A stretch of 64,000 nucleotides of DNA, taken from an uncultured Acetatifactor sp. (lineage in GTDB: Bacteria; Bacillota; Clostridia; Lachnospirales; Lachnospiraceae). Location: positions 1 to 64,000 of the forward strand of contig CAJUFB010000014.1 of NCBI GenBank assembly GCA_910585805.1, read 5' to 3'. This document shows positions 1 through 10,611 of this stretch, piece after piece; the first letter of the stretch is position 1, and each line of letters starts with the position of its first letter. The notes under the pieces were generated by a model. That model ran no database searches. It worked only from the letters and a program-made list of their open reading frames with translations, and had not been told where the DNA came from. The position numbers were made by a program, and so were the translations under genes.

Positions 1-64
1 AGGAGTATATCATACCATTAAAAAACTTAAAAGTTATTTATTACCAATTCCTAAGTATAGTATA

Positions 65-119
65 TTGACTACATTATGTGGCTGTTGCTTCTATGCAGGT
101 AGGGGTGCAGCCACATAAT
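65..119 (+). promoter_or_regulatory. Hairpin and weak promoter-like region before the sugar operon
   Basis: A perfect 12-bp inverted repeat (ATTATGTGGCTG at 73-84, its complement at 108-119) lies 21 bp before the first gene. A TTGACT box at 65-70 could be a -35 element, but no convincing -10 is seen at the right distance. There is no T-run, so a terminator is unlikely. An operator or a 5'-UTR hairpin controlling the operon is the more likely reading. Confidence 0.4.
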
Positions 120-140
120 TGAAATGAAAGGGCTGATGGG

Positions 141-3089
141 GTGAAAAAGAAAAAAAACAAGACCCGCATTCGCAATATATCCATTCTGGTCGCATTGGTT
201 GTTATAGCGGTAGTTGCACTGAACCTGGCCTCCGCCGATGAATATGCAGATACCCGTGACGCCGTCCTGGCAAAGTATCTCAGCTACGAAGATGCTTCTG
301 CCGTCAGTTATGAGTCTTATATTTCCCAGTACGGAAAAGCGTATGTGGCTGACACAACAGGGAAAATAGCCGTGAAAGCTTCCGAATACAAGGAAGCAGA
401 CATGAGCGGACTGACGGAAGAGGGAGACATTGTATGGACACAGGATGAAGGTTCCGTTACTTACGCCTTTAATGTACCGGAAGCAGGCCTGTACAACATA
501 CAGCTTACATATTACCCGGATACTTCCAGCACACAGACTATATTGCGTAATGTGTATGTAAATGGACAGTTACCATTTGATGATTGTGAGGATATCACCA
601 TCAACCGCCTTTGGGTGGATGACAACAAGAATTGGCTTATGAATACCAACGGCAACCAGGCTGCTCCCACGCAGGTGCAGGGAGAGGGACCGGCGGTTGC
701 ATATATTGATTCTTCTGACTGCGACACCTTGGGAAACTATATGTTTTATTTCGATAAGGGGGAGAATACCGTAACCCTGGAGTCCACGCAGTCGGTGTTG
801 GGACTGGCGGAGATTGCCCTGGTTCCCGCGGCTGAGCTTTTGGGCTATGAGGATTATCTCGCCCTGTGCAAGTCGGAAATGGATGCGGAGGTTATCAGCG
901 CCAACAATGTAGCGGACGGCGCAATTATTATTCAGGCAGAGGACGCGGCAGTGAAGTCGAGTTCTTCCCTGTCCCCGAATAATGACCGGACTTCCGTAAA
1001 GACGCAGCCTTACCATTCAACCTATATTGTATACAATACAATCGGAGGTGAGAGCTGGGCCAGCGCAGGACAGAATATTAGCTGGAATGTGGATGTTGAC
1101 AGGGCAGGCCTGTACAAGATAGGCCTCCGGTTTAAGCAGTCCATGAACAGGGGCTTCTATTCGGCCCGTTATCTGACTGTAAACGGACAGCTTCCTTTCA
1201 GGGAGGCAGGACAGGTGGAATTTGATTACGCGCCCGACTGGCAGACTGCTTACGCAGGTGACGGCGCCCAGGATTATTATTTCTATCTGAATGCGGGAAG
1301 CAATACCATTACCCTGAACGCCACATTGGGGAATCTGGCCGATGCAGTGGATCTGGCCAGCACAAGCGTGGATAATCTGAATAATCTGTATCGCGAACTC
1401 ACGGCGGTGACCGGTTCCGATCCTGACAAGTACCGCGATTATCAGATTACGGTTTATGTGGACAATATGGTGGATGTCCTTGAGATGGAATACACGAGGC
1501 TGAACGCCGTGGTGGAAATGTTCGGTGAAAGTATGACTTCCGCCAACAAGACTTCCAGCGTAGTGGATATGATGAATTCCATGATCAAGCTGATCAAGAG
1601 ACCTGACGATGTGGCTGAGTATTTGGGGGACTTCAATACAAAGCTCTCCGCGTTGGGAGACTGGATCAACAGCATCAACAATGTTCCGTTGGAACTGGAT
1701 TATCTGTTGGTAACCGGAGACGGATACAGCCTTCCTAAGGCAGAAGGAGGATTCTTCGCCAATCTGGCGCACAACTGGAACGCGTTTATCGGTTCCTTCA
1801 GCAATGATTTCAAGGTGCATGCAGAAGGTTCCAGTACACAGCAGAACCAGTTGGAAGTATGGGTTGCAACGGATACCAGAAAGCAGTTTGACATCATCCA
1901 GAAGATGATCAACGCCTCCTTCAGGGATGCCGGTTATGAGGTAAACTTAAGCATGGTCGGCGGAGACACCGTACTGCCCGCAACTGTGGCAGGGGAAGGC
2001 CCTGACGTAGTGCTGCAGTCCAGCTACAGCCAGCCTACGAACTTTGCTTACCGCAGCGCTGCATATGATTTAACCCAGTTTAGTGATTTTGAGGAAGTAT
2101 TTAAGCGTTTCCCCGCTGACACCAGGGCATTTCTGGAGTATGAGGGCGGCGTATACGGTCTGCCGGATCAGCTTTCCTTCCCTGTAATGATCTACAGGAC
2201 GGATATTCTGGAAGCAGTAGGCCTGGAAGTTCCGGAGACATGGGAAGATCTGATGGCCATGATTCCCTATCTGGAAGCAGAGAACATGAGCGTATATCTG
2301 GCAAGTAACGAATACCTTACCCTGGGCGGCGGAACCAGTTCCACTACCGTTCCGGTGAACAGCATTTTCCTCTCAATGCTGTATCAGGAGGGATATGAGC
2401 TGTATAATGAGGATTATACCCGCTCTATGATGGAAGATGTGGATCATATGCTGGTGTTCAAGGAATGGACGGAGTATTATACCAACCAGGGATTAAGTTA
2501 TTCCATCAACCTGGCTACCAGATTCCGTACAGGCGAGGTACCTCTGGCAGTTGTGGATTATACATATGTAAATACCCTGAACGTATCCGCTCCCGAAATT
2601 TCGGGCAAGTGGTCTATCGCCAGGATTCCCGGAACCCCGAAAGAAGACGGAAGTGTGGATCACTCCGCAGCGTGTATGATCGGTACCTGCTTTATCGTAT
2701 CTTCTACAGTGGCTAAGGACGGTATGGCAAACGAAGCGTGGGAGTTCCTGAAATGGTGGACCGACGAGCCGACTCAGATTAATTATGCCACCGAGCTGAA
2801 GGCAGAGAACGGTGAAGCTGCCGAATTCCCGGTGTCCAATGTGAAGGCGATTGAAAATGGCGGCCTGAAGGAAGAGTTTAAGCAGGTGGTATTGTCCCTG
2901 CTGGATGATCTGAGGGCAGAACCCCAGGTTCCCGGCGGATACATTACGGGCCGTGTTATCAGAAACGCATTTACAACGGTTGTAACTAATAACGAAGATC
3001 CGGTAGATACGCTGTACATTTTGCTGGATGAGATTAACAGCGAGATTGACAGTAAACGTACCGAGTTCGGTTTAAACACGGCAGAATAG
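141..3089 (+). CDS. Large membrane-anchored extracellular sugar-binding protein of an ABC importer
   Basis: Binds a carbohydrate outside the cell and delivers it to the permeases encoded next. The 982-residue product starts with GTG and a lysine-rich stretch followed by one hydrophobic anchor (about residues 10-33); no lipobox is visible. Residues about 85-235 and 255-410 are two related beta-sandwich blocks with the repeated pattern AGLYxIxL...VNGQLPF...GxNTxTL, resembling CBM35-like sugar-binding modules. A linker follows, and residues about 575-960 form a family-1-type solute-binding domain. It is more than twice the usual length of about 430 residues. The next gene starts 10 bp after the stop with a strong RBS, so this is the first gene of the operon. 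Confidence 0.88.
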   Translation: MKKKKNKTRIRNISILVALVVIAVVALNLASADEYADTRDAVLAKYLSYEDASAVSYESYISQYGKAYVADTTGKIAVKASEYKEADMSGLTEEGDIVWTQDEGSVTYAFNVPEAGLYNIQLTYYPDTSSTQTILRNVYVNGQLPFDDCEDITINRLWVDDNKNWLMNTNGNQAAPTQVQGEGPAVAYIDSSDCDTLGNYMFYFDKGENTVTLESTQSVLGLAEIALVPAAELLGYEDYLALCKSEMDAEVISANNVADGAIIIQAEDAAVKSSSSLSPNNDRTSVKTQPYHSTYIVYNTIGGESWASAGQNISWNVDVDRAGLYKIGLRFKQSMNRGFYSARYLTVNGQLPFREAGQVEFDYAPDWQTAYAGDGAQDYYFYLNAGSNTITLNATLGNLADAVDLASTSVDNLNNLYRELTAVTGSDPDKYRDYQITVYVDNMVDVLEMEYTRLNAVVEMFGESMTSANKTSSVVDMMNSMIKLIKRPDDVAEYLGDFNTKLSALGDWINSINNVPLELDYLLVTGDGYSLPKAEGGFFANLAHNWNAFIGSFSNDFKVHAEGSSTQQNQLEVWVATDTRKQFDIIQKMINASFRDAGYEVNLSMVGGDTVLPATVAGEGPDVVLQSSYSQPTNFAYRSAAYDLTQFSDFEEVFKRFPADTRAFLEYEGGVYGLPDQLSFPVMIYRTDILEAVGLEVPETWEDLMAMIPYLEAENMSVYLASNEYLTLGGGTSSTTVPVNSIFLSMLYQEGYELYNEDYTRSMMEDVDHMLVFKEWTEYYTNQGLSYSINLATRFRTGEVPLAVVDYTYVNTLNVSAPEISGKWSIARIPGTPKEDGSVDHSAACMIGTCFIVSSTVAKDGMANEAWEFLKWWTDEPTQINYATELKAENGEAAEFPVSNVKAIENGGLKEEFKQVVLSLLDDLRAEPQVPGGYITGRVIRNAFTTVVTNNEDPVDTLYILLDEINSEIDSKRTEFGLNTAE

Positions 3090-3099
3090 GAGGGGTGAG

Positions 3100-4029
3100 A
3101 TGGCTGCTAACAAGATTTCTTTGAAAAGAAGGGCCGAACTGACTCTTAGGGACGTGAAACGAAGCATCCCTTTGTATATCATGATCGCCCCCTTTATGTT
3201 GTTGTTTTTTGTATTTGTGGTATACCCGGTTTTGAGGGCTGTATGGTTCAGCTTTACAGATTACAATGTTTTGGAAAAGGCTAATTTTGTAGGCCTGCGC
3301 AATTATCAGAAGCTGTTTTTGGAAGATAAGACTTTCATTACCGCAATCAAGAATACTTTCATTATCGCGGTAATCGTAGGACCGGGCGGATACATTCTGT
3401 CCTTCCTGCTGGCATGGATGATCAACGAACTGCCCCATAAGATAGGTACTGTGCTGACTGTTATTTTCTATGCTCCCAGTATGGCAGGTACGGCAGTTAT
3501 TTCCGTGTTCAGCATGATTTTCTCAAACGACAGTAATGGTTACCTGAATTCCATACTGCGGAATCTGGGTATTACCGATGAAGCCATTCTGTGGCTGTCG
3601 GATTCGGATGTGGTTATGGTGGTGGTTATTCTGGCATCCCTGTGGATGAGCATGGGCGTAGGCTTCCTTTCCTTTGTAGCCGGTGTTAAGGGTGTGGACG
3701 ACGCACAGTACGAGGCAGGAGCTATTGACGGTATCAGAAACCGCTGGCAGGAGCTCTGGTATGTGACGCTTCCCAATATGAAGCCCCAGCTGCTGTTCGG
3801 CGCTGTTACCACCATCACAAGCTCTCTGTCCGTGGGTACCATCGGTGACAGCCTGGTAGGCTTCCCCAGCCCCAACTATGCGACCCATACCATTGTCAAT
3901 CACTTGAACGACTATGGTAACATCCGTATGGAGATGGGTTACGCATCGGCAATAGCCGTTATCCTGTTCCTGATTATGATTTTATGCAACATGCTGATCC
4001 AGAGGCTGCTGCGTAAGGTCGGAACCTGA
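3100..4029 (+). CDS. Sugar ABC transporter permease (first pair, MalF/UgpA type)
   Basis: Inner-membrane permease subunit, 309 residues, with about six hydrophobic segments beginning near residue 28 (IAPFMLLFFVFVVYP). The binding-protein-dependent permease loop is seen as EAGAIDGIRNRWQELWYVTLPNM (written by its key residues E-A-x3-DG-x13-LP). It sits between the binding protein and the second permease with a consensus AGGAGGGG ribosome site 7 bp before ATG. It would pair with the following gene and need a cytosolic ATPase encoded elsewhere. Confidence 0.9.
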   Translation: MAANKISLKRRAELTLRDVKRSIPLYIMIAPFMLLFFVFVVYPVLRAVWFSFTDYNVLEKANFVGLRNYQKLFLEDKTFITAIKNTFIIAVIVGPGGYILSFLLAWMINELPHKIGTVLTVIFYAPSMAGTAVISVFSMIFSNDSNGYLNSILRNLGITDEAILWLSDSDVVMVVVILASLWMSMGVGFLSFVAGVKGVDDAQYEAGAIDGIRNRWQELWYVTLPNMKPQLLFGAVTTITSSLSVGTIGDSLVGFPSPNYATHTIVNHLNDYGNIRMEMGYASAIAVILFLIMILCNMLIQRLLRKVGT

Positions 4030-4050
4030 TCGGAGAGAGGAAGGGTGAAT

Positions 4051-4977
4051 ATGGAAACGTTAAAAAGAGTTTATCATAATTATTTGAAGAGGAAAAAGGC
4101 AAAGAATTTTACTCCAAATGTAAAAAAATCCAGAAGAAGCTTCTGGGGAAATGTCATTCTTGGCCTGTTCCTTCTGGCAATGGGATTTACATTCTTCTTT
4201 CCGGTGATTTATATGGTCAGCAATTCGTTTAAGCCTATGAACGAGCTGTTCCGTTTCCCACCGAAGTTGATTGTGAATAGACCAACGACAAACAATTATC
4301 AGGATTTCGTCAATATATTGGCAAACACAGTGGTTCCTGTTACCAGGTCGCTGTTTAACTCACTGTTTGTGGTGGCAATCGGTTCCGTGGGCCATATCGT
4401 ACTGGCTTCCCTGTGCGCTTATCCCCTGGCGAAATACAAGTTCCCGGGAAGTGCCTTTTTGAATCAGCTGATTGTATATTCCCTGATGTTCAACGCATCA
4501 GTTACGGCGATTCACAACTTCCTGACCATCTCTAAACTTGGGATGCTGGATACCCAGTGGTCTATCATTATACCGGGTTTTGCTTCCACGCTGGGATTGT
4601 ACCTGATGAAGAACTTTATGGAACAGATTCCTGACAGTCTGATGGAAGCGGCTCAAATTGACGGCGCGGGATACGTCCGTATCCATTTTACAATTGTCAT
4701 GCCGGTGGTGAAGCCGGCACTGGTAACGGCATTTATCATGGTGTTCCAGGCATTCTGGACCAATACAGGCGGCAGCTTCATCTACACGGAGGCACAGAAG
4801 GGCTTTGCCTATGTGGTAAGCCAGCTTGCAGCCGGTAAGGTAACGGGTGTGGGTGCTTCCTATGCGGGTATTTCCTCCGCATCGTCTGTTATTATGTTTG
4901 CCGTACCGCTGGTTGTATTCCTTATCATGCAGAACAACGTGGTATCTACGATGGCAACATCCGGAATGAAAGAGTAA
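4051..4977 (+). CDS. Carbohydrate ABC transporter permease (first pair, MalG/UgpE type)
   Basis: Second permease subunit of the first pair, about 308 residues, with an N-terminal basic segment, about six membrane spans and the EAA loop (LMEAAQIDGAG, then IVMPVVKPAL). I place the start at the ATG at 4051 because GAGAGGAAGG lies 6-7 bp before it. A GTG at 4045 in the same frame is too close to that site. The next gene begins 10 bp downstream, consistent with one operon. Confidence 0.88.
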   Translation: METLKRVYHNYLKRKKAKNFTPNVKKSRRSFWGNVILGLFLLAMGFTFFFPVIYMVSNSFKPMNELFRFPPKLIVNRPTTNNYQDFVNILANTVVPVTRSLFNSLFVVAIGSVGHIVLASLCAYPLAKYKFPGSAFLNQLIVYSLMFNASVTAIHNFLTISKLGMLDTQWSIIIPGFASTLGLYLMKNFMEQIPDSLMEAAQIDGAGYVRIHFTIVMPVVKPALVTAFIMVFQAFWTNTGGSFIYTEAQKGFAYVVSQLAAGKVTGVGASYAGISSASSVIMFAVPLVVFLIMQNNVVSTMATSGMKE

Positions 4978-4987
4978 GAGGTGGCGT

Positions 4988-7069
4988 ATGCAAAAATCAA
5001 ATAAGATTTGGAGTAAGTGCCTTGTGGGACTTTCTCTTGTATTATGTGCCATCCTTGGATTTGGCACGGTGTCCTATGCGGCAGAATCTTATTCCTATGA
5101 CATCTGGGGCAATGTAGTTGCTGCACCGGCTGCATATGAATTGGAGAGGACGATATACGGAGCGGATCTGGGTGTAGATAATATGGCCACTGCAACCGAT
5201 ATCTTTTACCGCGACGGAAAGTTTTATCTCGCCGTGAGCGGTGCTATCGTCATTGCCGACGAGGAATTTGAGAACATAAGCTATATTAAAGAATTTGAGA
5301 AAGAGGACGGCAGTAAGTCTGCGGTCAGCGTACCTACCGGTCTCTTTGTCACAGATGAGGGACATATCTATATCTGTGAACAGGCCAAGGGAGAGATCAT
5401 TGAGTTCGACGAGAATGGAAAATATGTCAGAACCATAGGTGACCCCAACTGTATCGGACTTACCACTACATATGCTCCCAGAAGGCTGGTAGTTGACACT
5501 GTGGGACGTATCTATGTGCTGGTGCAGAACTGTTATGAAGGTTTTGTGGAACTGACTCCGCAGGGTGAGTTCAACCGTTATGTGGGCGCTACGGAAGTAA
5601 GCTACAGCATGGCGGATCTGTTCTGGAGAAATCTGCAGACAGAAGAGCAGAGAGCCAGAAGCGCCCTGTGGCTGCCGACTTCTTACAGCGACCTGGCCAT
5701 CGACGAGGAAGGGTTTATCTTTGCCAGCGTGTCCGGAACGGCAGATGAGCCGGTGAGAAAACTGAACTCTTCAGGTGACAATGTAATGCCGTCGCATGAT
5801 TTCGTTGCCACCCCCATGGGTGACTACAGGAATAATGGGGAAAGTTCTCTCTCCAATCTGACCCGTATCGCAGTGGCAGATGACGGCAGGTTTGCGGTAA
5901 TGGACTCCAATTATTCCAGACTGTTCGTTTACAGCTCTGACGGCTATCTGATGTATGAGCTGGCGGGTTCGGGAAACGCGGAAGGGCTGCTGAACTCGCC
6001 CATCGCTTTCTGCTTTATGAACGACAAGATAGTAGTACTGGACATTGTATATCAGTCCCTGGAAATTTTTGCCCCTTCTACTTACGGCGCATTGATTAAT
6101 TCGGCCCTGGACGCGCAGTCCGACTATGATTACGAGACCGCGGCAGGCTACTGGCAGCAGGTGCTTGACATCAACGGCAGTTTCTATTATGCCAACTTAG
6201 GGTTGGGTAAACATCAGATGCGTACAGGAGAGTATGAGGCGGCAAAGGATAATTTCTACAAAGGCGCAGACAGGAGCTATTATTCCAACGCCTATGCGCA
6301 GGTATCCGGCGCATGGATGGAACGCAATTTCGGCAGAATCATTGCCATTATCGTGGTTCTGATCATAGCTCTGATCGCCTGGAAGGTTTACAGAAAATTC
6401 CGTCCGGCCCAGGAAAAAGATACGAAATTTGCCAGGTTCCGGAAGAAAGCTAAATTTACCCTGTTCAAATGGCCGGGATATGTACTGTCCAGCCCATTTA
6501 AGGCTTTTGATGATGTGAAGTATTATGATGACGGATCTCTGGTTTTCAGTATTGTGGTGATCATACTGTACGGCTGGATCAGCCTGATCAGATACCGTTA
6601 TACCGGATTTATGGTAAGCTTTGTGGATATCGACAATGTAAACGTGCCTCTGATCGTGGGCAGTGCCATTCTTCCCTACGTGGCCTTTATTGTAGGCAAC
6701 TGGGCTGTAGGTGTGCTGCTGTCAGGTAAAGGTAAAGTGGTTCACATCACCAAGGTAGTGGGATACGCCCTGTATCCGGCCTGCTGGCTGAATCTGGTGG
6801 GAACGATTCTCTCCAATTTCGTGACAGAGGATGAGGCGGCTCTGGTGAGTGCGCTGTTTGTATTCGGCACGATACTGTTCTTCTTCTACATGTTTATCGG
6901 AACCATCATGGTAAATCAGTATACTTTTACGAAGAATGTGGCTACTTTACTGCTGTCGGTTGTGGCGATGCTGATTATCTGTTTCGTGGCCATGCTGTTC
7001 GCTACTCTTCTGGCACAGTTTGTCAATGACTGGATACAGATTTTCAGAGAGATATTCATGGTATTATAG
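4988..7069 (+). CDS. Secreted NHL beta-propeller, TPR and YIP1-domain membrane protein
   Basis: A 693-residue protein with a signal peptide (cleavage likely after VSYA near residue 31). It has NHL/SMP30-like propeller repeats (about 55-370, pattern GLFVTDEGHIYICE and RLVVDTVGRIYVL) and a TPR-like stretch (about 375-440, YYANLGLGKHQMRTGEYEAA). A transmembrane helix (about 450-470), a basic linker and a five-span YIP1-like domain to the end follow. The propeller and TPR should face outward. It lies between the permease pair and a DUF5696 lipoprotein, so it probably assists sugar capture or assembly of the importer; that role is inferred. YIP1-type proteins with such extracellular domains recur beside DUF5696 genes in Firmicutes. 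Confidence 0.75.
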   Translation: MQKSNKIWSKCLVGLSLVLCAILGFGTVSYAAESYSYDIWGNVVAAPAAYELERTIYGADLGVDNMATATDIFYRDGKFYLAVSGAIVIADEEFENISYIKEFEKEDGSKSAVSVPTGLFVTDEGHIYICEQAKGEIIEFDENGKYVRTIGDPNCIGLTTTYAPRRLVVDTVGRIYVLVQNCYEGFVELTPQGEFNRYVGATEVSYSMADLFWRNLQTEEQRARSALWLPTSYSDLAIDEEGFIFASVSGTADEPVRKLNSSGDNVMPSHDFVATPMGDYRNNGESSLSNLTRIAVADDGRFAVMDSNYSRLFVYSSDGYLMYELAGSGNAEGLLNSPIAFCFMNDKIVVLDIVYQSLEIFAPSTYGALINSALDAQSDYDYETAAGYWQQVLDINGSFYYANLGLGKHQMRTGEYEAAKDNFYKGADRSYYSNAYAQVSGAWMERNFGRIIAIIVVLIIALIAWKVYRKFRPAQEKDTKFARFRKKAKFTLFKWPGYVLSSPFKAFDDVKYYDDGSLVFSIVVIILYGWISLIRYRYTGFMVSFVDIDNVNVPLIVGSAILPYVAFIVGNWAVGVLLSGKGKVVHITKVVGYALYPACWLNLVGTILSNFVTEDEAALVSALFVFGTILFFFYMFIGTIMVNQYTFTKNVATLLLSVVAMLIICFVAMLFATLLAQFVNDWIQIFREIFMVL

Positions 7070-7086
7070 GAAGGAGGCGAAGAATA

Positions 7087-9654
7087 ATGAAAAAACACAG
7101 TATTTTTACCTGTGCCGTAGCGGCTGGCCTTTGCCTTGCTTTCCTGGGAGGATGCGGTAAATCCTCAGACGGAACAGAGGTTCAGGAGACTGAGAGCTAC
7201 TGGGCTTCCCAGCAGTATGACACACTCAGCGGGACTGATTTTGTGAAAGTCGGGGAAAGCGGCAAAATGCAGCTGCTGTTGAATCCGGCTACGGCAACCA
7301 TTCGCTGGATGGATACTTCCACAGGTATCTATCAGGATACCAATATGAGCCATGACGAAGGAATACAGGGCCTGACCAATTCAGAACAGTCTGACCTCGT
7401 GGTGAGATATTTTTCCGGCAGTACGAAGTCCAATATGCTCTACTATACGTTGAGTTCTTTTGATTCCTACAGCATGTGCGTCAACAGGGGGCAGATGGCG
7501 TACCAGTTGATGGATAACGGTGTCCGTATCGTATATACACTGGGAGACGACAGTATTACTTACAAAAATTTCCCTCCCAGAATAACCGATGAGAGGATGC
7601 AGGAATATGTTTTGCAGTATCTGGATGATGTCCAGAAGACCGTTATAACAGAGAGGCGCTACACTCAGCTATCCGGCGGCGACTGGATCCGTAACTTCGC
7701 TGACGGGGAGCAGAACAAGATTACCCAGGCAGGCGCCGAGGAACTTTACAATTTCTTCTATGTAATAGGAAAATATACGGATGAGCTGCTGATGGAAGAC
7801 CTGGAAACCAACGAGGCAGAGCCTGAGGACTATCCCAGCACACTGGAGCTGAAGGTTGCGGTGGAGTATTATCTGGACGGCGAAGAGCTGGTAGTGAATG
7901 TGGACACCACAAAGATGGAGACCGATGCGGAGCATCCGATAAACCAGCTGCAGCTGATTCCCTATTTCATGACGTCTGATTCAACCAATGATGCAGAAGA
8001 AGGATATATGTTTGTGCCCGACGGCAGCGGCGCGTTGATTTATCTGGACAGCACCAAGACCAAGGAGTACCACTATTCCGGTTCCTTCTACGGAGGGGAT
8101 AAGCTGGTGGGAGGCACCTCCTTCAACAGCGTGGACAATAAGATGATGATGCCTGTATACGGGATGAAGACGGCTGACAGCACCATATTCGGCGTGATTG
8201 AAGAAGGCGCGGAAGTGGCTTTCCTGGATGCCTATGTGAGCGGTACCGACAATTCAGAGCCTTTCTGTAAGGTGAAGCTGGCTTTTGATATCCAGACACA
8301 GCAGGCAGTATCTTCGGGTATGAGAAACGCAGGCGGAGATTTTACCTTGTACAAGGCCTCCGATGATGTCTATGACAAGAACATTACGCTCCGTTATTTC
8401 TGGCTTGGAGCCGATGCGGATTACGTGGATATGGCCGCTTGTTATGCGGGATACCTTCAGGAAAAGGGAATACTGACAACTGAAGACGTGGAGGACGAAG
8501 CGCCTTTCTATGTGGAGCTGTTGGGCGGTACGGATAAGACCAAGTATTTCCTCGGTATTCCTTATGAGGGAACCCAGTCACTGACCACTTTCGGGCAGGC
8601 GGAGGAAATCCTGAAGAATCTCACCGATAACGGGGTGAGTAATGTGAAACTGATTTACAGCGGCATGGTGAACGGAGGAATGAACCAGCGTTCCCTGGCG
8701 TCGGGCATCAAGTTTACGCCCGGCATCGGCGGGAAATCTGGCCTGAACAGCCTGAAAAAATACGCTGAATCAGTGGGAGCGCAGATTTTCCCGAATCTGC
8801 AGCTGCAGACAGCCTACACCAAGTCCAATATCAACAATGAGATGGCAGCCTGGAACATTGTAAATGAACGCGGACAGATTTATTCCTTTGACCCTGTACA
8901 GAAAGCGATAGTGGATGACGCCGATTATCCGTTGTACATGGTAAGTCCTACCTATCTGGAAAAATACCTGAATAAGGTAAAGAAGTCCTATTCGAGCAGG
9001 ACAGGACTGAATACCATGGCTTCCGGTGACCTGTTCACATTTGTCGGAACGAATTACAGGTATACACAGGTGGCGCCGTCTACAGGCAGGGAACTGATGA
9101 AGAGTGCAATGGAAGGATTTATTAAGGATGGATTGACGCTGATGCTTTCCAACCCTATCAGCGAAGCCTATGCCTACAGTACTTATCTCACCGATATTCC
9201 TACCACGGACAGCGGCATGAGGGTGCTGGATGCTTCCATACCTTTTACGGCCATGGTTCTGGACGGGCACAAGACTTATTCCTCCGAATCCCTGAACAGG
9301 GAGAGCACGGATGTGTATGTGAATTTCATGCATGTTCTGGAGGGCAACGGCGCACCGAAATTTACCTTTATCTATGAGGACAACAGTATCCTGGCAGACA
9401 CGGAGCAGGAAGATTACTTCGCGGTGAACTATAGCTACTGGAGGGATAAGATCGGGGCTTATTATGAAGAGTACCGTAATTTCTACAATCAGGTGAAGGG
9501 CGCGACCATCACGGAGCATGAGCTGTATGAGCGCAGCGATAACCTGAGGATAGTGACTTATTCCAACGGAGTCAAGGTTTACTTTAACTACAGCGATTTA
9601 GAAGAGCAAATTGACGGAGTGACGGTGCCGGCTTTCAGTTATGTAATAAAGTAA
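7087..9654 (+). CDS. DUF5696-family lipoprotein of the sugar operon
   Basis: An 855-residue lipoprotein with lipobox LGGC (Cys23), anchored on the outer face of the membrane. The body resembles DUF5696 proteins. It has an N-terminal beta-rich region with FVPDGSGALIYLDS near residues 310-325, and a C-terminal half (about 475-760) that looks like a TIM-barrel glycosidase fold (NVKLIYSGMVNGG, then IFPNLQLQTAY). No catalytic residues can be named with confidence. The RBS is AAGGAGG, and the next permease starts 12 bp after the stop. A role in binding or cutting the transported glycan is inferred from position only. Confidence 0.72.
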   Translation: MKKHSIFTCAVAAGLCLAFLGGCGKSSDGTEVQETESYWASQQYDTLSGTDFVKVGESGKMQLLLNPATATIRWMDTSTGIYQDTNMSHDEGIQGLTNSEQSDLVVRYFSGSTKSNMLYYTLSSFDSYSMCVNRGQMAYQLMDNGVRIVYTLGDDSITYKNFPPRITDERMQEYVLQYLDDVQKTVITERRYTQLSGGDWIRNFADGEQNKITQAGAEELYNFFYVIGKYTDELLMEDLETNEAEPEDYPSTLELKVAVEYYLDGEELVVNVDTTKMETDAEHPINQLQLIPYFMTSDSTNDAEEGYMFVPDGSGALIYLDSTKTKEYHYSGSFYGGDKLVGGTSFNSVDNKMMMPVYGMKTADSTIFGVIEEGAEVAFLDAYVSGTDNSEPFCKVKLAFDIQTQQAVSSGMRNAGGDFTLYKASDDVYDKNITLRYFWLGADADYVDMAACYAGYLQEKGILTTEDVEDEAPFYVELLGGTDKTKYFLGIPYEGTQSLTTFGQAEEILKNLTDNGVSNVKLIYSGMVNGGMNQRSLASGIKFTPGIGGKSGLNSLKKYAESVGAQIFPNLQLQTAYTKSNINNEMAAWNIVNERGQIYSFDPVQKAIVDDADYPLYMVSPTYLEKYLNKVKKSYSSRTGLNTMASGDLFTFVGTNYRYTQVAPSTGRELMKSAMEGFIKDGLTLMLSNPISEAYAYSTYLTDIPTTDSGMRVLDASIPFTAMVLDGHKTYSSESLNRESTDVYVNFMHVLEGNGAPKFTFIYEDNSILADTEQEDYFAVNYSYWRDKIGAYYEEYRNFYNQVKGATITEHELYERSDNLRIVTYSNGVKVYFNYSDLEEQIDGVTVPAFSYVIK

Positions 9655-9666
9655 AGGAGGAATAAG

Positions 9667-10611
9667 ATGAAAAAAGACACGAAAACAGTGGAAAAAAAGC
9701 CGGCTCTTTCATGGTATAAGAGAATGGACTTCTCCAAAAAGACGGCTTTGTGGGGTGTAATTTTCCTTCTTCCATGGCTCATCGGATTGATTTTCTTCTT
9801 CCTGAGGCCTTTGGTGAATACGCTGTGGTATTCGCTGTGCAGTATGGAGATGGTGAACGGCAAGTTTTCCGGCACCTTTATCGGAATTGACAATTTTAAA
9901 TGGGTATTGGGCGTAAATGCCGATTATACCCGTTACCTGGCGGAAGCGTTTAGCAATATGGCCAAGGCTGTGCCTTTCCAGATCTTCCTGGCGCTGTTTA
10001 TAGCAATGCTGCTGAACGGGGAATACAAGGGCAGGGGATTTTTCCGGGCAATCTTTGTTATCCCGATCATTCTGGCCACGGGTGTGGCGACATTTGAGCT
10101 GAAGGAGGTCAGTCTGTCTACCACTGCGGAGACGGGTATGAACATGCAGTGGTTGCAGACTCTGATCGTAAATTCGGGTATCCCGGAGCAGCTTACAAGC
10201 CTTTTGGTTACTTATGTGCAGAATATCTTTGATGTGGTGACAACCTGCGGCGTACAGGTGCTTCTGTTCCTGTCAGGATTGCAGGCCATCTCACCCACTC
10301 TTTACGAGGTGGCGAAGATGGAGGGATGTACCCAGTTTGAGACTTTCTGTAAGATTACGCTTCCCATGGTATCACCGACGATCCTGGTATGCCTGGTATA
10401 CAGTATATCCGAGTCGTTTGCAACGGCTACGTATACGGTGGCCGAAAAGACGTATTCGATTTCAAGTTATATTCAGTCGATTACTTTCAACGGAAGCCCG
10501 GAGTACTATGGTTACGGCGCAGCAATGAGTTTTGTATATTTTGTTGCCGTACTGGTTACAGTAGGCGTGGTCTGCGGAATCGTATCTAAGGGGGTGTTCT
10601 ACTATGACTAA
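9667..10611 (+). CDS. Sugar ABC transporter permease (second pair)
   Basis: A 314-residue MalF/UgpA-type permease with a basic N-terminus, a first span near residues 37-60 (WGVIFLLPWLIGLIFFFL) and the EAA loop (LYEVAKMEGCTQFETFCKITLP by key residues E-V-A-K-x-EG-x11-LP). The RBS is AAAGGAGG. It overlaps the next permease by 8 bp, typical of translational coupling. Its presence makes this an operon with two complete permease pairs but only one recognisable binding protein. Confidence 0.88.
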   Translation: MKKDTKTVEKKPALSWYKRMDFSKKTALWGVIFLLPWLIGLIFFFLRPLVNTLWYSLCSMEMVNGKFSGTFIGIDNFKWVLGVNADYTRYLAEAFSNMAKAVPFQIFLALFIAMLLNGEYKGRGFFRAIFVIPIILATGVATFELKEVSLSTTAETGMNMQWLQTLIVNSGIPEQLTSLLVTYVQNIFDVVTTCGVQVLLFLSGLQAISPTLYEVAKMEGCTQFETFCKITLPMVSPTILVCLVYSISESFATATYTVAEKTYSISSYIQSITFNGSPEYYGYGAAMSFVYFVAVLVTVGVVCGIVSKGVFYYD